From Rhabditoides inermis (taxonomy: Eukaryota; Nematoda; Chromadorea; Rhabditida; Rhabditidae), in the NCBI GenBank assembly GCA_963966185.1, contig CAWZYM010000399.1, positions 62,001 to 126,000 of the forward strand: a DNA stretch of 64,000 nt. Reading direction: 5' to 3'. Under the pieces are notes generated by a model. The model did no database searches and was not told the DNA's origin. It saw only the letters and a list, made by a program, of their open reading frames with translations. Position numbers and translations under genes: made by a program. This document shows, one piece after another, positions 1 through 12,200 of this stretch (the stretch's first letter is position 1; each line of letters opens with the position of its first letter).

Positions 1-1040
1 TTTCCCTCAAATGTACACGAAAAAAACGTAGAACATTAAACTCATTATAAGCTCGCAAAAAGAGTGGAACAGTTTTTCAAGCCTTTTTTAATGAAATCAA
101 AAAATCAAATATGACTCCTCGAGTTATAGATATTTCACTTCAACATCTCTTCTTGTAACAAGTTTATCTGATTGTTGAAGTTTGTTAGAGTAAGTCTCGC
201 TTCGGGTTCGATACTCGGTACTCTAGCAAAATTTTGTCGAAATGAAAACATCATTTAACGAATTTTGATATTTCTTCAATCACCCGAACACGTCTCTTGT
301 GAAAAGAGTCATTGTAACTCATTTGCGAGCCTAACTCTCGCTGGCTCATTCTGCATTTTGACGAAGTATATTGTCACCGTTCAACAAAATATGTCTCATC
401 CCGTTAAATCGTGCTATTCTACATGAAGTGCTTTGAACGTTTTCGGGTCGCTTGGGGGTCATAGTATATACGTTATAACAAGTAGCGCATGTGGTTGCTT
501 AGCGCGCGAGGGGTGAGCGCGTTTCATTCTGGCGCGCGCTCGCTCGCAAAACCAGCTGGCTGACCCACTCACCACTATGAGACCGAGACAAAACTTGATT
601 TTTTCCGTATTCCCCAATTTCTTTTCGCTTTCTCTCTCCCCGATATTACGCCATGTTGCACTTTCGCTTATTCACATCACCTGTTTTATGCTGAAATCTA
701 CGCTGTTACGAGCTTGTTTATACGAACGACCATGCATGGGTCCGTGTGCTGACAAAACGCGGTCGATTGTTTGTATTAGATTCTTTTCGCTCGCGCACTA
801 TTGATCTCCTAGCCGCTTGGTGGACTGTCGTCTGCGTCTGGGACGCGTGTTCATTGCATTTATCTCACTATTCATAGAGAGTAACAAGGATATAGTTCAC
901 TCACAGGGTAGTAGTGTAATCTCGCACTTGGCACCACAGGCTCGACCACTCTCAGTGAGTGGCCTCCGCGTGCTGTCCTTCTCACTCCGCTGTCCGATTC
1001 ATGTCTTCTCCTGTCATGTCACACTCTGTACTGCTTGCAG
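1..1040. other. Intergenic DNA upstream of the MFSD12-like gene
   Basis: I see no convincing exon here. Open frames are short, and none has both splice sites and a recognisable protein. The stretch around 500-560 is rich in GCGC/GCTCGC steps. The last bases, up to 1040, end in a CAG directly before the first start codon, so part of this region is promoter and outron of the next gene. Confidence 0.6.
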
Positions 1041-4000
1041 ATGTCGGCGTCGGTGCCGTCCGGGTCTTCCCACGTCGACGACCCCGCAGTCGAGGAGGAC
1101 ATTGGCGAGTACTGGAGCGACGAAGACGCGGTGAGTTCGAATCGGTGATTGCTGTCATTGCTGTATGCGGATAGTAGGAAGTTTACTTGGTAGAAACTGC
1201 TCACGCAGCAGCTACATCAAACGATGGGGGTCTTTCCTAACATGCGTATTCTTGAATGCGTCGTGTTTTGCAGGAGCAGACGCCGCACCCGAACCGCCAC
1301 CTCGACCACGACATCTCACCCGGCCGCAAGCTCGCCTTCTCCATCGGACACTTCTACAACGACCTGTGCGCCAGCATGTGGTTCACATACCTCATGATCT
1401 ACCTGGAGAAGGTAGATTGACTTTTATGGCGAAACATGTTGTTGTTTTAGGTTGTGAAGCTGCACAGCTCGCGCGCCGGCCTACTCATGCTCATCGGACA
1501 GGTAGGTGCATTCGTCGTCCATCGGTAAAGAGGCATTGTAGGTGACGGACGCGATTTCGACGCCGCTCGTCGGTATGGCGTCGGACTCGTCCGTCCTCCC
1601 CGCGTGGATATCCCGCATCGGAAAGCGCATGTCATGGCACGTCATCGGTGAGTCACTGTTTGTTTTATGTTGCATTTGGCTGGTGTGGATGTAAGTAGTT
1701 GAATTTGTTTTTTTTGTTTGTTATCGTCATGGTGTGCAGGCACGATCTGCGTGTCGCTCTCGTTCCCCTTCATCTTCAACAAGTGTTACGCGTGCGGGCC
1801 GGAGACGAGCGAGTGGTTCGAGGTGCGTCGTTCATTCCATCAATTAGTAAAATGCAAAATATAAGGCACGGTTTTTGGTTAAAAAAAGAGATATATGTCA
1901 TTGAGGTGCGTTATTCGTTTCATCAATCAATAAAGCGCAATTTATAAAGCAATAGAACAGATTACTTACGTAGACAGTGACTGTAAGGAAGGGATTGGAA
2001 ATGCATCACCCCCACTTCCCTTCCAGGTGCTATGGTTCGTGCCGTTCATTATGGTGTTCCAATTCGGCTGGGCGTCGGTGCAGATCTCGCATCTGGCGCT
2101 CATCCCCGAGCTCTCCTCCATCGACACTAGCAGAACCACGATGAACTCGCTACGGTCAGTCTGCTCAATTGCACAGAAGTTCGGTGTGCTTTGTTTTGTG
2201 CGTTTTCTCTTCTTTCTCACTCCTGCTACAGCTGTCATGTTTCGTGTTTTCGGCGTGCATATTCGGTGTGCTCTGTTTTGCGCGTTTACTATTCTCCACT
2301 TCTCCCCATCCCTGCTAGGCAATGCGTCATGTACGTTCATCTCCAGGTACGCGTTCACTGTGATCGCCAACCTGTGCGTGTTCCTCGTGCTGGCGTGGTT
2401 CCTCTCCCAGGGCAAGGCCGTCATCGGACCCGACGACTTTGAGCACTTCCGCGTGAGTCGCCTATTATTACTTCAGTATAGCTATTTTATCATGATTTTG
2501 TTTTGTACCTGTCATAATCATGTGTGCGATTCAATAACCATTTGATTTACCAATACTTATCACTTCAGACTGCCGGTCTGCTGGTGGTGGCAGTGGGCGT
2601 GCTGGTGTCGCTCGTCTTCTACTCGGCGACTCGCGAGCCGAAGAGCGCGCGGAGGCTGAGCAGGCTGGGGTGAGTGGATGGAAGCATGGTGGGGCACTGC
2701 GAGAAGCACCCTTTGATGTAGTTGTTGTGTGAGTGGCAGTTCCTACCATGTCTTCATCCTATCGATGAGCGGGGCAAGAATGAAGAGGGAACGAGATTAT
2801 TTTGAGGTCTGTGATGTCGAACGCGTCCATCTTGTCGCGCATGCAGTGGACCAGCTGGTTCGGACACGCCCAGTTCTATCAGGTATTTTTTTTAAAATTA
2901 TCACTGTAGGAACAACACTATGGCATATACAATGGTTGTGACAAATATACATCTATCAGGTATCCATAGTTATATTTAATTATGTTCGATGTGATTCGAT
3001 ATATACTTTCTTTTATTCACCCTTTCATCAACTTACTATTTCAATCTGGTTAAAGATTGCCCTGCTGTACATGCTGTCGCGACTGTTCATCAACATCTCG
3101 CAAGTCTACTTCCCCTTCTACGTCACTCTCACGCAGAACTATGGAAAGGTAGCAAGACATGCTAGGTCTGTAGAGGAGAAAACACGGTCACCGAAAGGAA
3201 GTGGTTAGAAGAAAGTGAAAGAAGATAATTTGCGGTCATTCAGCACTACATGGCTATTCTCCCTATGATCTCGTATCTCTCCTCGTTTGCTGTCTCCACC
3301 CTCATCTCCATTCCCTTATTCAGCCGACACATCAACAGAAAGGTGCGCTTGTTAACCTTTTTGTTCTATTTTATATGAACACCTGTGTAGCCTGTGTGCG
3401 AGGATTACGGTAGGTTATTGTCGGTTTTTGAAAATAACCGGCGGATTACGGTAGAAAAATATTTTTTTTTGCATTTTTCAGGTGTTGTTTCTGTTCGGCA
3501 TCGTTGTTGGTATTGCGAACAGCGCGTGGATGTATTTTGATCTGCCCGGCATTCAAATCTACCTGGTGGGTGTGGGTGGGGATATATAAAGGAAGACAAA
3601 TGTTTATTCGAAATTGCAAACATACATGGTAAGGTAATGTCATGCACACAAATACATCACGCTTTGACAAACTGTGATGGTAATCAGATTTTTGGAGAGT
3701 GCAGAGTGCAGTGTCAATATTCGAGTTCTTGCAATTGACATTCATAGGCGTTCGTCTTACCACAATGGAAAGAATACCGATTCCAGGAAGGGTGATATCA
3801 GAATTGTTTTGCGTATACTAGTTTCGTGTTCATGTACAGGTGTCTGTGGCAATCGGAATCAGCCAAGCGATCATCCTCATATCATCGCTCGCCATCACAG
3901 CCGACCTCATCAACAAGAACACGGTGAGAGAGGGAGGGGGAGCGAGTGTTGAGTGAGAGAGAAATGATGGGGAGAGAGAGAGAGAGAGAGAGAAATGGAG

Positions 4001-4847
4001 AGGGGAAATGGAGTGAAAGAGAGTTGGAGAAAGAGGGCGGGAGGGAGGGAGAGAGAAAGAAAGAAAGAGAGAGAGAGATATGGGGGAGTTGTCATGTCCC
4101 GTGGCTCTTCGGATTTTGGCTATTCAAATGATTTGCGTTATTGTTTATCTCAATAAGTCGTGATGTTTGTGCAGGAATCTGGGGCGTTCGTCTACGGCGC
4201 CATGTCTTTTGTGGACAAGCTGTCCAACGGCGTCGCCTACCAGATCATCGAGCTCCTCAACCCCACCTGCGAGTGAGTAGCTTTTATCTTTTCAAAATTG
4301 TGCCATGTCTGATTTGTCATTATGTGAATAGTGTGGTCCAAAGAAAACACGAAGTGTTTGATGATATCAACTCGGGTTTATGCTGTCTTGCGGACTTCGA
4401 TTTCGATGTCACGCCTCACGCTGTATCGATGGTTGGCGGATGAGTGTGGTTGTTGCAGCGCGACACAGCCCCACTCTGCGTGCACCGTCTTCTACCGCCG
4501 CGTGATGGTGTTCGTGCCGGGCGGGTGTCTGGTGTGCGCCCTTCTCGTCATGCTCACCCTACTCCCCCACACTGTCGGACAGAGACGCAGAAGACGTGAG
4601 CACGATAGATTAGATCTGTTTGCCTCCAACACGTGGCCATTATCATCCACGGAATTCTGTGGTCATCTCTACACTGTAGTGTGTTGTTGTGGCTGTGCGA
4701 TCTAGCCATATCGCGCCATGTCTGCGCTCTCCTCTTCTGACTGTTCTCTACGCACCTCACCTTCTTATCACCATGTGTTGTTCAGGCGGCGATCGTCAGC
4801 CCATTCTGGACGACCAGGATGACATCGTTCCCGCCTTCGTGCCGTAA
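1041..4847 (+). CDS. MFSD12: MFSD12-like major facilitator transporter
   Basis: Sixteen exons encode 511 residues: 1041-1130, 1274-1411, 1451-1501, 1542-1647, 1740-1822, 2027-2154, 2347-2452, 2569-2669, 2807-2882, 3056-3148, 3244-3342, 3482-3565, 3840-3923, 4175-4272, 4459-4595, 4786-4847. All phases join cleanly. The product closely resembles vertebrate MFSD12: an early [19 protein letters not shown] block, then [37 protein letters not shown] and [11 protein letters not shown], spread over about 12 hydrophobic segments. The N-terminus is acidic and cytosolic-looking, and the tail is short ([12 protein letters not shown]). In mammals MFSD12 imports cysteine into lysosomes and melanosomes; a lysosomal role here is inferred. 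The ATG directly follows CAG, as at a trans-splice site. Intron 13 is filled by GA repeats that merge with its GTGAG donor. A copy of the exon-15 acceptor lies just past the stop codon (see findings). Confidence 0.93.
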
Positions 4848-5383
4848 GCCTGTAGACATTGTACACTACTTCACATTTTGTTCATATTGTAATGTAGTTT
4901 ATGCGGTATGCTGTGACGAAACACACGCTGAGTGTGGTTGTTGCAGCGCGACGCACCCTCATATTGTTGTACAGTTGTCTGTTGTCTAACCAGCATAGTG
5001 CTCCCATCGTGCATGATTCCCAGATCCCCAGTCCAATCCACCATATACCCTGTGATTCTCAAAGCTGTGACTGTATAGGTGCAATTACTACTCACTTATT
5101 TATTGAGATATTTTGCATTTAGTTATTATATTAAAAAATTATATTACGTTTTGGTCTATATGTCTATCGCATGCGTTTCCCTGTCAGATGTTTTCATGCA
5201 TTTTGATATCTTGATTGTTCAGCTTATCGATTGATTCACTAGTGTCAATGGAGTCTAGTCTTATCTAGATGAGAATAGCACGGGCGGCGAGCGTTCCGCT
5301 CCGCTAGCATCACACGATTTTTGTTTGTTTTGGTGATTGATCTACCCTGCTGATCTACTACAATGGTCTAGATCTTTTACAGG
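4848..5383. other. Intergenic region between MFSD12-like and TMEM135
   Basis: This 536-bp gap holds a 24-bp copy (4929-4952) of the exon-15 acceptor region and an AT-rich 3' UTR-like stretch around 5100-5160. No independent gene is visible. A TTTTACAG acceptor ends at 5382, two bases before the TMEM135 start codon, and could be a spliced-leader acceptor. Confidence 0.55.
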
Positions 5384-7405
5384 ATGGCGGTGCTGTCAAA
5401 AGCGGCCCAGTTTCTGGGCTTTCAGGTATTTCAACACACGTGCTATGAGGGTATGCACACCTGGGAGTCGGACTGCAACAAGGCCATTGCCGTGGGTGGT
5501 TCCTCTCTCTTTCTCTCTCTCTCCCCCCCCCCTCTCTCCTCATTCTCCCTCTCCCTCTAGGTAGCAGTATCTCCCACCTAGGTAGCAGTACCGAACGCGA
5601 TCATGTTCTGTCTGCGCACATACGGCACTCTGTACGTCGTCTCCAACCTCCTCACCGCCAAAAACCCAAAGAAGGTTAGATATACATTGATCGATTAAAC
5701 TAACTTGACTTTTTGCGTCAAGTTTACGCGTTGTGAAGGTTCTTTAGAATCTTTGATTCGGTTCGCTCAAGTAATTCAGTTATTTGATGAACGATTTGAG
5801 GTGCGCTGGACGAGCGTGTTGAAGGCTACCGTGCAGTCGTCCATTTTCCTAACCTCCAATCTTGTTCTCTACCTCTGGTTCCTCTGTAGAGTGCGGTGCG
5901 TGGGAATCACTGTTACTTTAATCAATCAATTAATCAATCATTTATCCAGAATCGCTATATCTTCTCTTTAGCCAAAATAGCTTTATACTGGTACTTGAAT
6001 ATGTCAAACATATGACTTTTCAGACACGCACTGGGTTTCTTCACCGTGCCGACGATGGGTCTGTCGAACGGGCTGCTGTCGTCGTTCATCGCCATTCTAC
6101 TGGAGAAGAAGAGCCGCCGACCGGCGCTCGCTCTATACCTCACCAACCTGGTACGCCAATCATTGATACCTTTCCCTTCCCGATTAGTATGTTTTTCCAA
6201 TGACCGTTTTGTGAACTTTTTTTGATCTTTGAAATGTGCATTGATTATTGTCCTTTCTGTTTTGACGCGTTCATTGATGCGGTATTGCCTTGTTGATAGT
6301 GACGATGATTCGATGCCGTCTTTGTTTGATAGCGCATGCTTTTCGGTAGTTTTTGATAATAGTACGTTGTAGTTTAGTCCAATTCATATCAATCACTCTT
6401 CCTTTCTCTACATTCATCTATCCCTCTACCCCCCCCCCCCCTCTTCCTCTTCTCTCTCACCGTCACCCCATCTGCTTGTAGGCGTCTGAGACTGCCTTCC
6501 GACAGCTCGTCAACCATGGCTACCTCAAGTTCATCCCCAACGGAGAGTGGATCCCGTTCGCCATAGGAATCACTGGTACGTTCTATGCTTGTTCTGCACT
6601 TCTGCTTTTCTATTCGAAGAAGATTATGCAGTGATTAAAAATAGTGACGAGGAGAAAGATTACCGTGCACTTTCAGGATTCATGTACCTCAAGGCAAAGG
6701 GCCGATTGCCCAGCGCTCTCGACGGAGTCCTGGAGTGAGTGTGATTTGAATGGGTTTTTTTAATTGGCGTTATACCATTGTCAATTGCCAGGCGAGGTAG
6801 TAGTGTATGATTGATTGATTTCTTCAGTGCTACGCACAAGACGAGTCCGCAGCCTGATATGCTTGGACTGAAGACGAACCAGCACCTACCCACAGAGTTC
6901 AAGGTGAGCAGAAGAGAAGGCCGAATCTCTCATGTGTCATGTCATTCCGCGTTGAACATCTTCGTTGAACATCTTTGAAAATGAGGAAATGAGCTTAGGA
7001 AGAGCTTAGGAAGGGAAGGAAGAGGTTGGGACCAGATGTGGACCGTCTCATTTCAGAATCTGATCAGTCTGCTGCGCTCCGACTATTCTCGCACCCAGCA
7101 CTGCGATCACGCACACTCGTGTGTCAGCAACGGCGTCGAGGTGGGTTGGTTTCCTTGTTTACTTGTTTATAGTTACCAACTGGAGGATCGACAGTTCATT
7201 CTTTTAGTTTGCATTGTAAAATGCATTGTAAGATGATTTTGAGAGGGAGTGGTCACTTTGGTTCTCCTCGCGGTCTGAGTGTTTTCTACAGTAATACACG
7301 TGTTTATCGACAATGTTTGTAGGGCTTTGCGAAAAACTTCACGATGGCGTTTGGAGTGAGCAGCCTGCTCACCGTACTAAGGAATCTCAAGGGAATCGTC
7401 AAGGT

Positions 7406-7471
<66 letters not shown>

Positions 7472-8813
7472 CCCTCCTTCAGAGTCCCGCGCAGCTGCCT
7501 CGTCTGCTACTGTCTGCCGGCAACTTGAAGATCCCCCTCTTCTTCGGTCTCCTGCCGGTGTTGTACCATGTCAGTCCATTCCTCCTCCTCCCAGCCATCT
7601 CTTGTGTTGCAGGGCACCCAGTGCGCGCTCAACCGCACCAAGTACGCCGGCAACGAGGTCGCCAAGAAGGTACGAGTACTCACATTGAAATGAACTTGAA
7701 ATTTCTGTGAATAATATTAGATTGAAATGTGTGAACTTTTCAGATGGTGTCTGGCGCGGTGTCGGGTCTGGCAATGAAGGCATTCCCTAATGTGTCGATC
7801 GCTATGTACACCATGTGGAAGATGATTGAAGTTAGAGGGAGAGAGAGATATTGAAAGAGAGAGGGAGAGAAGAGGAAAGAGAGAGGGAGAGGAGAGGAGA
7901 GAGAGAGCGAGAGAAGGAGGAGAAAGGGAGAGGGAGAGACGTGTTTAGTCGATCTACTGTGACTTGGCGGATCGAGGTCTGTTGCCGTACGTCAAGCACG
8001 GCGATATCATCCTCTACACTATCTCGACAGGTATGTGTGTGTTTCAAAACGTAACCAACGTAATTCATTTTGTTGTATGTTTTCCTATCTTGACATGTTT
8101 ATACATGTTTTATTTCTTCTGCACGAGTTGAAAAAGAAAGAATTATTATTGCTATCATTCCAGGCTACGTCCTTTTCTGTGCGTCGATCGAGCCGCACGC
8201 AATGCGCAAGGGCTACTGGAACTTCCTCTCCGGACTCACCGGCGACAGGTAAGACAGAAAATGTTGTGTCAAGTCAAATCAAATTCTTCCTTCAGAATCA
8301 TAGTAGGTTTTCTCGACACCTTTCCGCAGATCTGTGTGTAGCCACTCTTGTCATTCGATCCCCGCATAACAACGCGTCACAAGCGCGTGGATTGGTCGTT
8401 CTCTATGAAAGAGATTTGGTGACAGTCTGTATGCATAGTCAGTGGCGATTCCGTATGCGTTGCATCATAAGTTACAAAGTCTGTGTATGCGATTTGTAAT
8501 AATACACTGCGAGCCTTATAAGTCAATCAATCAATCGTTTATCCGGAATCGTTATATCTGAATATGACAACACAATCATAATGATATGTCATGATTGTGT
8601 TGTTATGATTAGACCTATACGTTTAAGTATAAAATGACAATATGCATGTGACAATACTCATATTCTAGGATCAAGCTGTTCAACCGTCCTCTGATGGACT
8701 ACCTGGGTGTAGGCTGCGACTCTTCGCGTCTCACCCCCGACTACGTGCTGCCGCCGCTGGACCCCCGCCTCACCACCATCAACCCAGCCACATACATGAC
8801 CAACTTCAAGTAG
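5384..8813 (+). CDS. TMEM135: TMEM135 homologue, multi-pass membrane protein
   Basis: Fifteen exons encode 452 residues, close to the 458 of human TMEM135: 5384-5491, 5582-5674, 5801-5895, 6024-6150, 6482-6575, 6677-6734, 6828-6903, 7057-7140, 7323-7403, 7483-7569, 7613-7669, 7744-7830, 7949-8030, 8164-8248, 8669-8813. Family landmarks are [12 protein letters not shown] near the N-terminus, [20 protein letters not shown], the Cys/His-rich [17 protein letters not shown], and near the end [24 protein letters not shown]135 sits in peroxisomal and mitochondrial membranes and affects lipid storage and mitochondrial dynamics; the same role here is inferred. The exon 3 acceptor was set at 5801 from alignment; an in-frame alternative at 5780 would add seven residues. 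Intron 9 (79 nt) is almost entirely (CT)n. Intron 1 has two tandem acceptors, of which only the second gives an open frame. Confidence 0.93.
5921..5970. repeat. Dispersed (TCAA)n/TTTATCC repeat, copy A
   Basis: Within TMEM135 intron 3, ATCAATCAAT units are followed by TTTATCCAGAATCGCTATAT. This core recurs at 8523, 9336, 14621 and, without the TCAA lead, at 42967. This copy lacks the downstream hairpin. Confidence 0.7.
7407..7467 (+). repeat. (CT)n microsatellite filling TMEM135 intron 9
   Basis: Sixty-one bases of uninterrupted CT begin three bases into the intron and run almost to its acceptor at 7482. The tract makes an extreme pyrimidine-rich intron. Confidence 0.97.
8523..8610. repeat. 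Dispersed (TCAA)n/TTTATCC repeat, copy B with hairpin
   Basis: This is in TMEM135 intron 14. TCAATCAATCAATC is followed by the TTTATCCGGAATCGTTATAT core, then an inverted repeat with 13-base perfect arms at 8567-8579 and 8591-8603 around an 11-base loop. Confidence 0.85.
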
Positions 8814-9200
8814 ATGGTCCCTTGTCATATTGCCCCCGTGCTACTTGAGTAGCGGTCAGTCTCTTCGAAACTCCCTTAGAGTGTGTTCCGAAGGCGTTTT
8901 GAAGAGGCTGTTTCGAAGAGACTGACCTTTTTTCTAGTGTATGCATATGATTTGTGATAGACACCAGTGTGATTCGCGTCTTGCTCATCCTCTTTTCACT
9001 TTTGCATTTCCCCTCTCTCTGACAATGTACATTCCATAGCCCCCTTTCCCAGATTAGTGCGTGTATAAATAATATTGCGTTTCGAGCGCGAGTATATGAG
9101 CGATACAGCCGCAGGCGTTAATAACGCTCTCATATCTACGGCGCGGAGGGATTTCTAATTTGGCTCTAGTGTTTGCGTTGTAGACGCAAAGATACTGTGA
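8814..9200. other. Intergenic region between TMEM135 and METTL25
   Basis: This 387-bp region covers the TMEM135 3' UTR and the METTL25 upstream region. I see no further gene. A TTGCGTTGTAG acceptor-like sequence ends at 9181, about 20 bases before the METTL25 start codon, and could receive a spliced leader. Confidence 0.5.
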
Positions 9201-12200
9201 ATGTATCCGTTTGAGGCGGCGGCCGGCCTCATTCGAAACTACGGTAGCATAGTGAATGCACGCGCGGTCGACTATGTTGCCGAGGGAGTGTGGCGAGATG
9301 TCAGACAGGTGTGTGTAGGATGAGCATCGGTGCATTCAATCAATCAATCGTTTATCCGGAATTGTTATATCTGAATATGACAACTCAATCATAATGATAT
9401 GAAAAATACAGTAGTGCCTAAGATTCTAGATACATAATAGGCTAGCGCCGGGGAAAGACAGGTAGGCTGACAAGGTTAGTGGTGGGAAGACGATACTATT
9501 ATAATCATTCCTGATAATCATTCCTGGACCATTAGAGTACCATTCTTGACGTGTAGAGCTCCGGGGTTTCTTTTGCTTCCATACCAATTAGTATCTCCTT
9601 GCGTCATAGCTGCTTCCACATGAGAGGGTACTTCCCACCGCCTCACTGGTTACTCGGGAAGGATTCTTGTCGATGACCGAACATTCGGCGGCAGTGGGGC
9701 AAAATGAGGACCCGACGGCACGCCGCGGGAAAAAAGAAGAAGAAGAATCATTGAATCATCGGTGCATTGAAGGTATTATGCAAAGGGGAAGTGACGCGCG
9801 CTTAGCGAGGGAGCGACACGGAATGAATATTAGTCAGGCTGCGTCTGCAAAGATAAAATGTCAAGTGGCAACAAAGTTGCGTCGAATGTGGCTTTAGGAA
9901 CATCTCGCGTCACTGACTGAGAGGTGCACTGCTCTGACCACCGTGTGCGAACCGGTGGAGGATGAGAAGGAGGAGGTGAAGGAGCGTGAGCGCGGCGTGA
10001 AGGCTCGCAAGCAGCGACAGATCAACGCCTTCGCACAGCTCATTTTCGGTGGGATGAGTCAATTCAGTTCGATGCAATTTATCACATGAAAAAGAGTCAC
10101 ACTGTTGACGACTACTGTATTTTGCAGAGGAGTGTCGCGCGGCGCGCATTGACCGTATAGTGGATGTGGGCTGCGGGCTGGTGAGTGGAATATGGTTGTT
10201 GTTGTTTGTTTACAAGTTTATTAATATGTTTCCGACATACAATGTTGGCAAGGCAGCCCCCGATTCAAGAGACTTAGCAGTACTCTGCGGGGGTCGAAGG
10301 AAGACTATGGCGCGACACCACAGCCCAGCGATTTTCCAACGACTGCTCACGCCTATTTTCGCAATGTGGGTGGCGAACTCTGCGGGTTACCTTCGCAGCA
10401 GACTGCTACCAATTTATCACATTGGTACGGTCAAGCGTCCGGGAGGGGGATCGACCCACCGAGTATAGCGAACATCGCTAACCACTACACTAAGCGGCGC
10501 TCACACACAATACTACAGTGGGGAATTGACTGGAATAGTGCGGCGCGAGTGCTGATTGTGTCGTATGATCTGTGCAGGGCCACCTGCTCTCCTCTCTGGC
10601 CGGCTCGTCGATGCGCCTCGTGGGTCTGGAGTGCGACGGCGTGCTGTGCGAGAAGGCCGCGCAGCGATACGGTCAGAGCGTTTCCTTGTCATTCAGCCTA
10701 TTTTCCGTGTCGTGGAAGGCTAGTGGTCAAGATGCAGATAGATTCCGGACATTTGAAAATAGGCGGTGTACGCAGTGTGTTGCAGAGAACATCTCCTACG
10801 CGCGCGTCCGCTTCGACTCATCAGAGGAGTGCCGGCAGTTGCTGGAGCAAGAGGTATATTTCTTCATTGCCGATACGCAACACTGATCAACATGAAACAT
10901 ACACCGTGAAAAAATTCTGCACTGATTATGGCTGGATCATACTCATACTCATGGTCTGCGGACACCTCTATAGCCCGCATCAGAGCGATAGTTTTCGATC
11001 TACCTCGCTTGCAGTTCGAAATACGGTGCCATAACCTGTCTGACTCTCTTGTATTACGCGCTATTGCCGAGAGCTGACTCTCTGTCTTTCTCTGATCTAC
11101 CCCACCTCGCGCAACTTATTGCGAGCATAACTATATATACTGCCGTCGTCGATCTCTCGCAGGACTGCCGCACAGCGATCGTGTCTCTTCACGGCTGCGC
11201 CGGTCTGCAGCTCGATCTGTGTCGCGTGTTCGCCGCCGTCTCAGCAGAGAGGGTGCCGCTCATGCTCACCCTCGGATGCTGCTATCACAGACTCAAGCCA
11301 GGTAGATGGATTAGGATACTTGGATGACGAATTTACCGGCACATTGATTCAATCAGCAAATTCATTGTATATTTGTCACATTGTTGATTCCAGCAGTAAT
11401 AAATAAATGAATAAGTAAGCCAGGTAGAGAGGGAGAGGAAGGAGATGCTTGTCGGATTACGCGTAGTCTTCTCGCCGCTGATGGTTTGCGTTGTTGTTGA
11501 CACTCCAGTCTTTGTTTGGCGTGCGTAATCGAGGCGAGCAGAGATTAGGTGCCTAGTCACATATCCTCGGATATGATAGCCCTTCTTTTACTCTCGCTCT
11601 CTTTCTCTCCCTCTCTCTCTCTCTCTCTCTATCGCTCTCTCTCCAAAGAGTACACACGTATAGGCATGATCAATAAGCGGGTGAGAGAGAGGGGAAGGGA
11701 GAAGTTAAAAGGGGCAATCCTCAAGGGGTCAGCTGTATGACTAAATTGAATGCAAAAATGTCTCTCGCTCTGCTTTCTTATTCTATGAACGTGGGGATTT
11801 GGGCGATCAAAGTCTGAAGGAGTCACCAATCATTCCGTTCCAGACCACTCACACACTGTTCCGCTGTCGACTGACGATTGGGTGATGTCGGATGCGCTCA
11901 GAGACGCTCTCGACAAGACTGGTCTCCAGCTGCATACCCCGGCGCTGCGCCTCGCGTGCAATCAGAGGTGCCCGATGTACACGATACAAACCCAACCACC
12001 TACCATCTAGACTGTCCTATCTCCACTCCCTCTCGCTCTCCGAGATCGCCGCGATCCTCGACGAGAAGTTTGCCCGCGCGGTGGCAGAACAGCTGCGAGG
12101 TTGGCTCTGAGTGTCGTCAAGAACGGCGTCCTAACTGTTTCCAGTACTCGGCGTCCTCTCCGACTCCGCCGCTCGCAAGGTGCGCAGCCTCGACGCCATC

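Noticed and set aside
195..225. A tRNA gene, suggested by GGGTTCGATACTC
   Set aside because: It resembles a B box, but no matching A box or cloverleaf could be folded around it.
4848..9200. MFSD12, TMEM135 and METTL25 as a single operon
   Set aside because: Gaps of 536 and 387 bp are larger than typical nematode intercistronic spacing of about 100 bp, and no U-rich element was evident. Trans-splice acceptors alone do not prove an operon.
9667..9897. 76-codon plus-strand frame ending at the METTL25 exon 2 acceptor
   Set aside because: It lies in intron 1. The exon at 9201-9308 supplies a better family-matching N-terminus and the correct phase.
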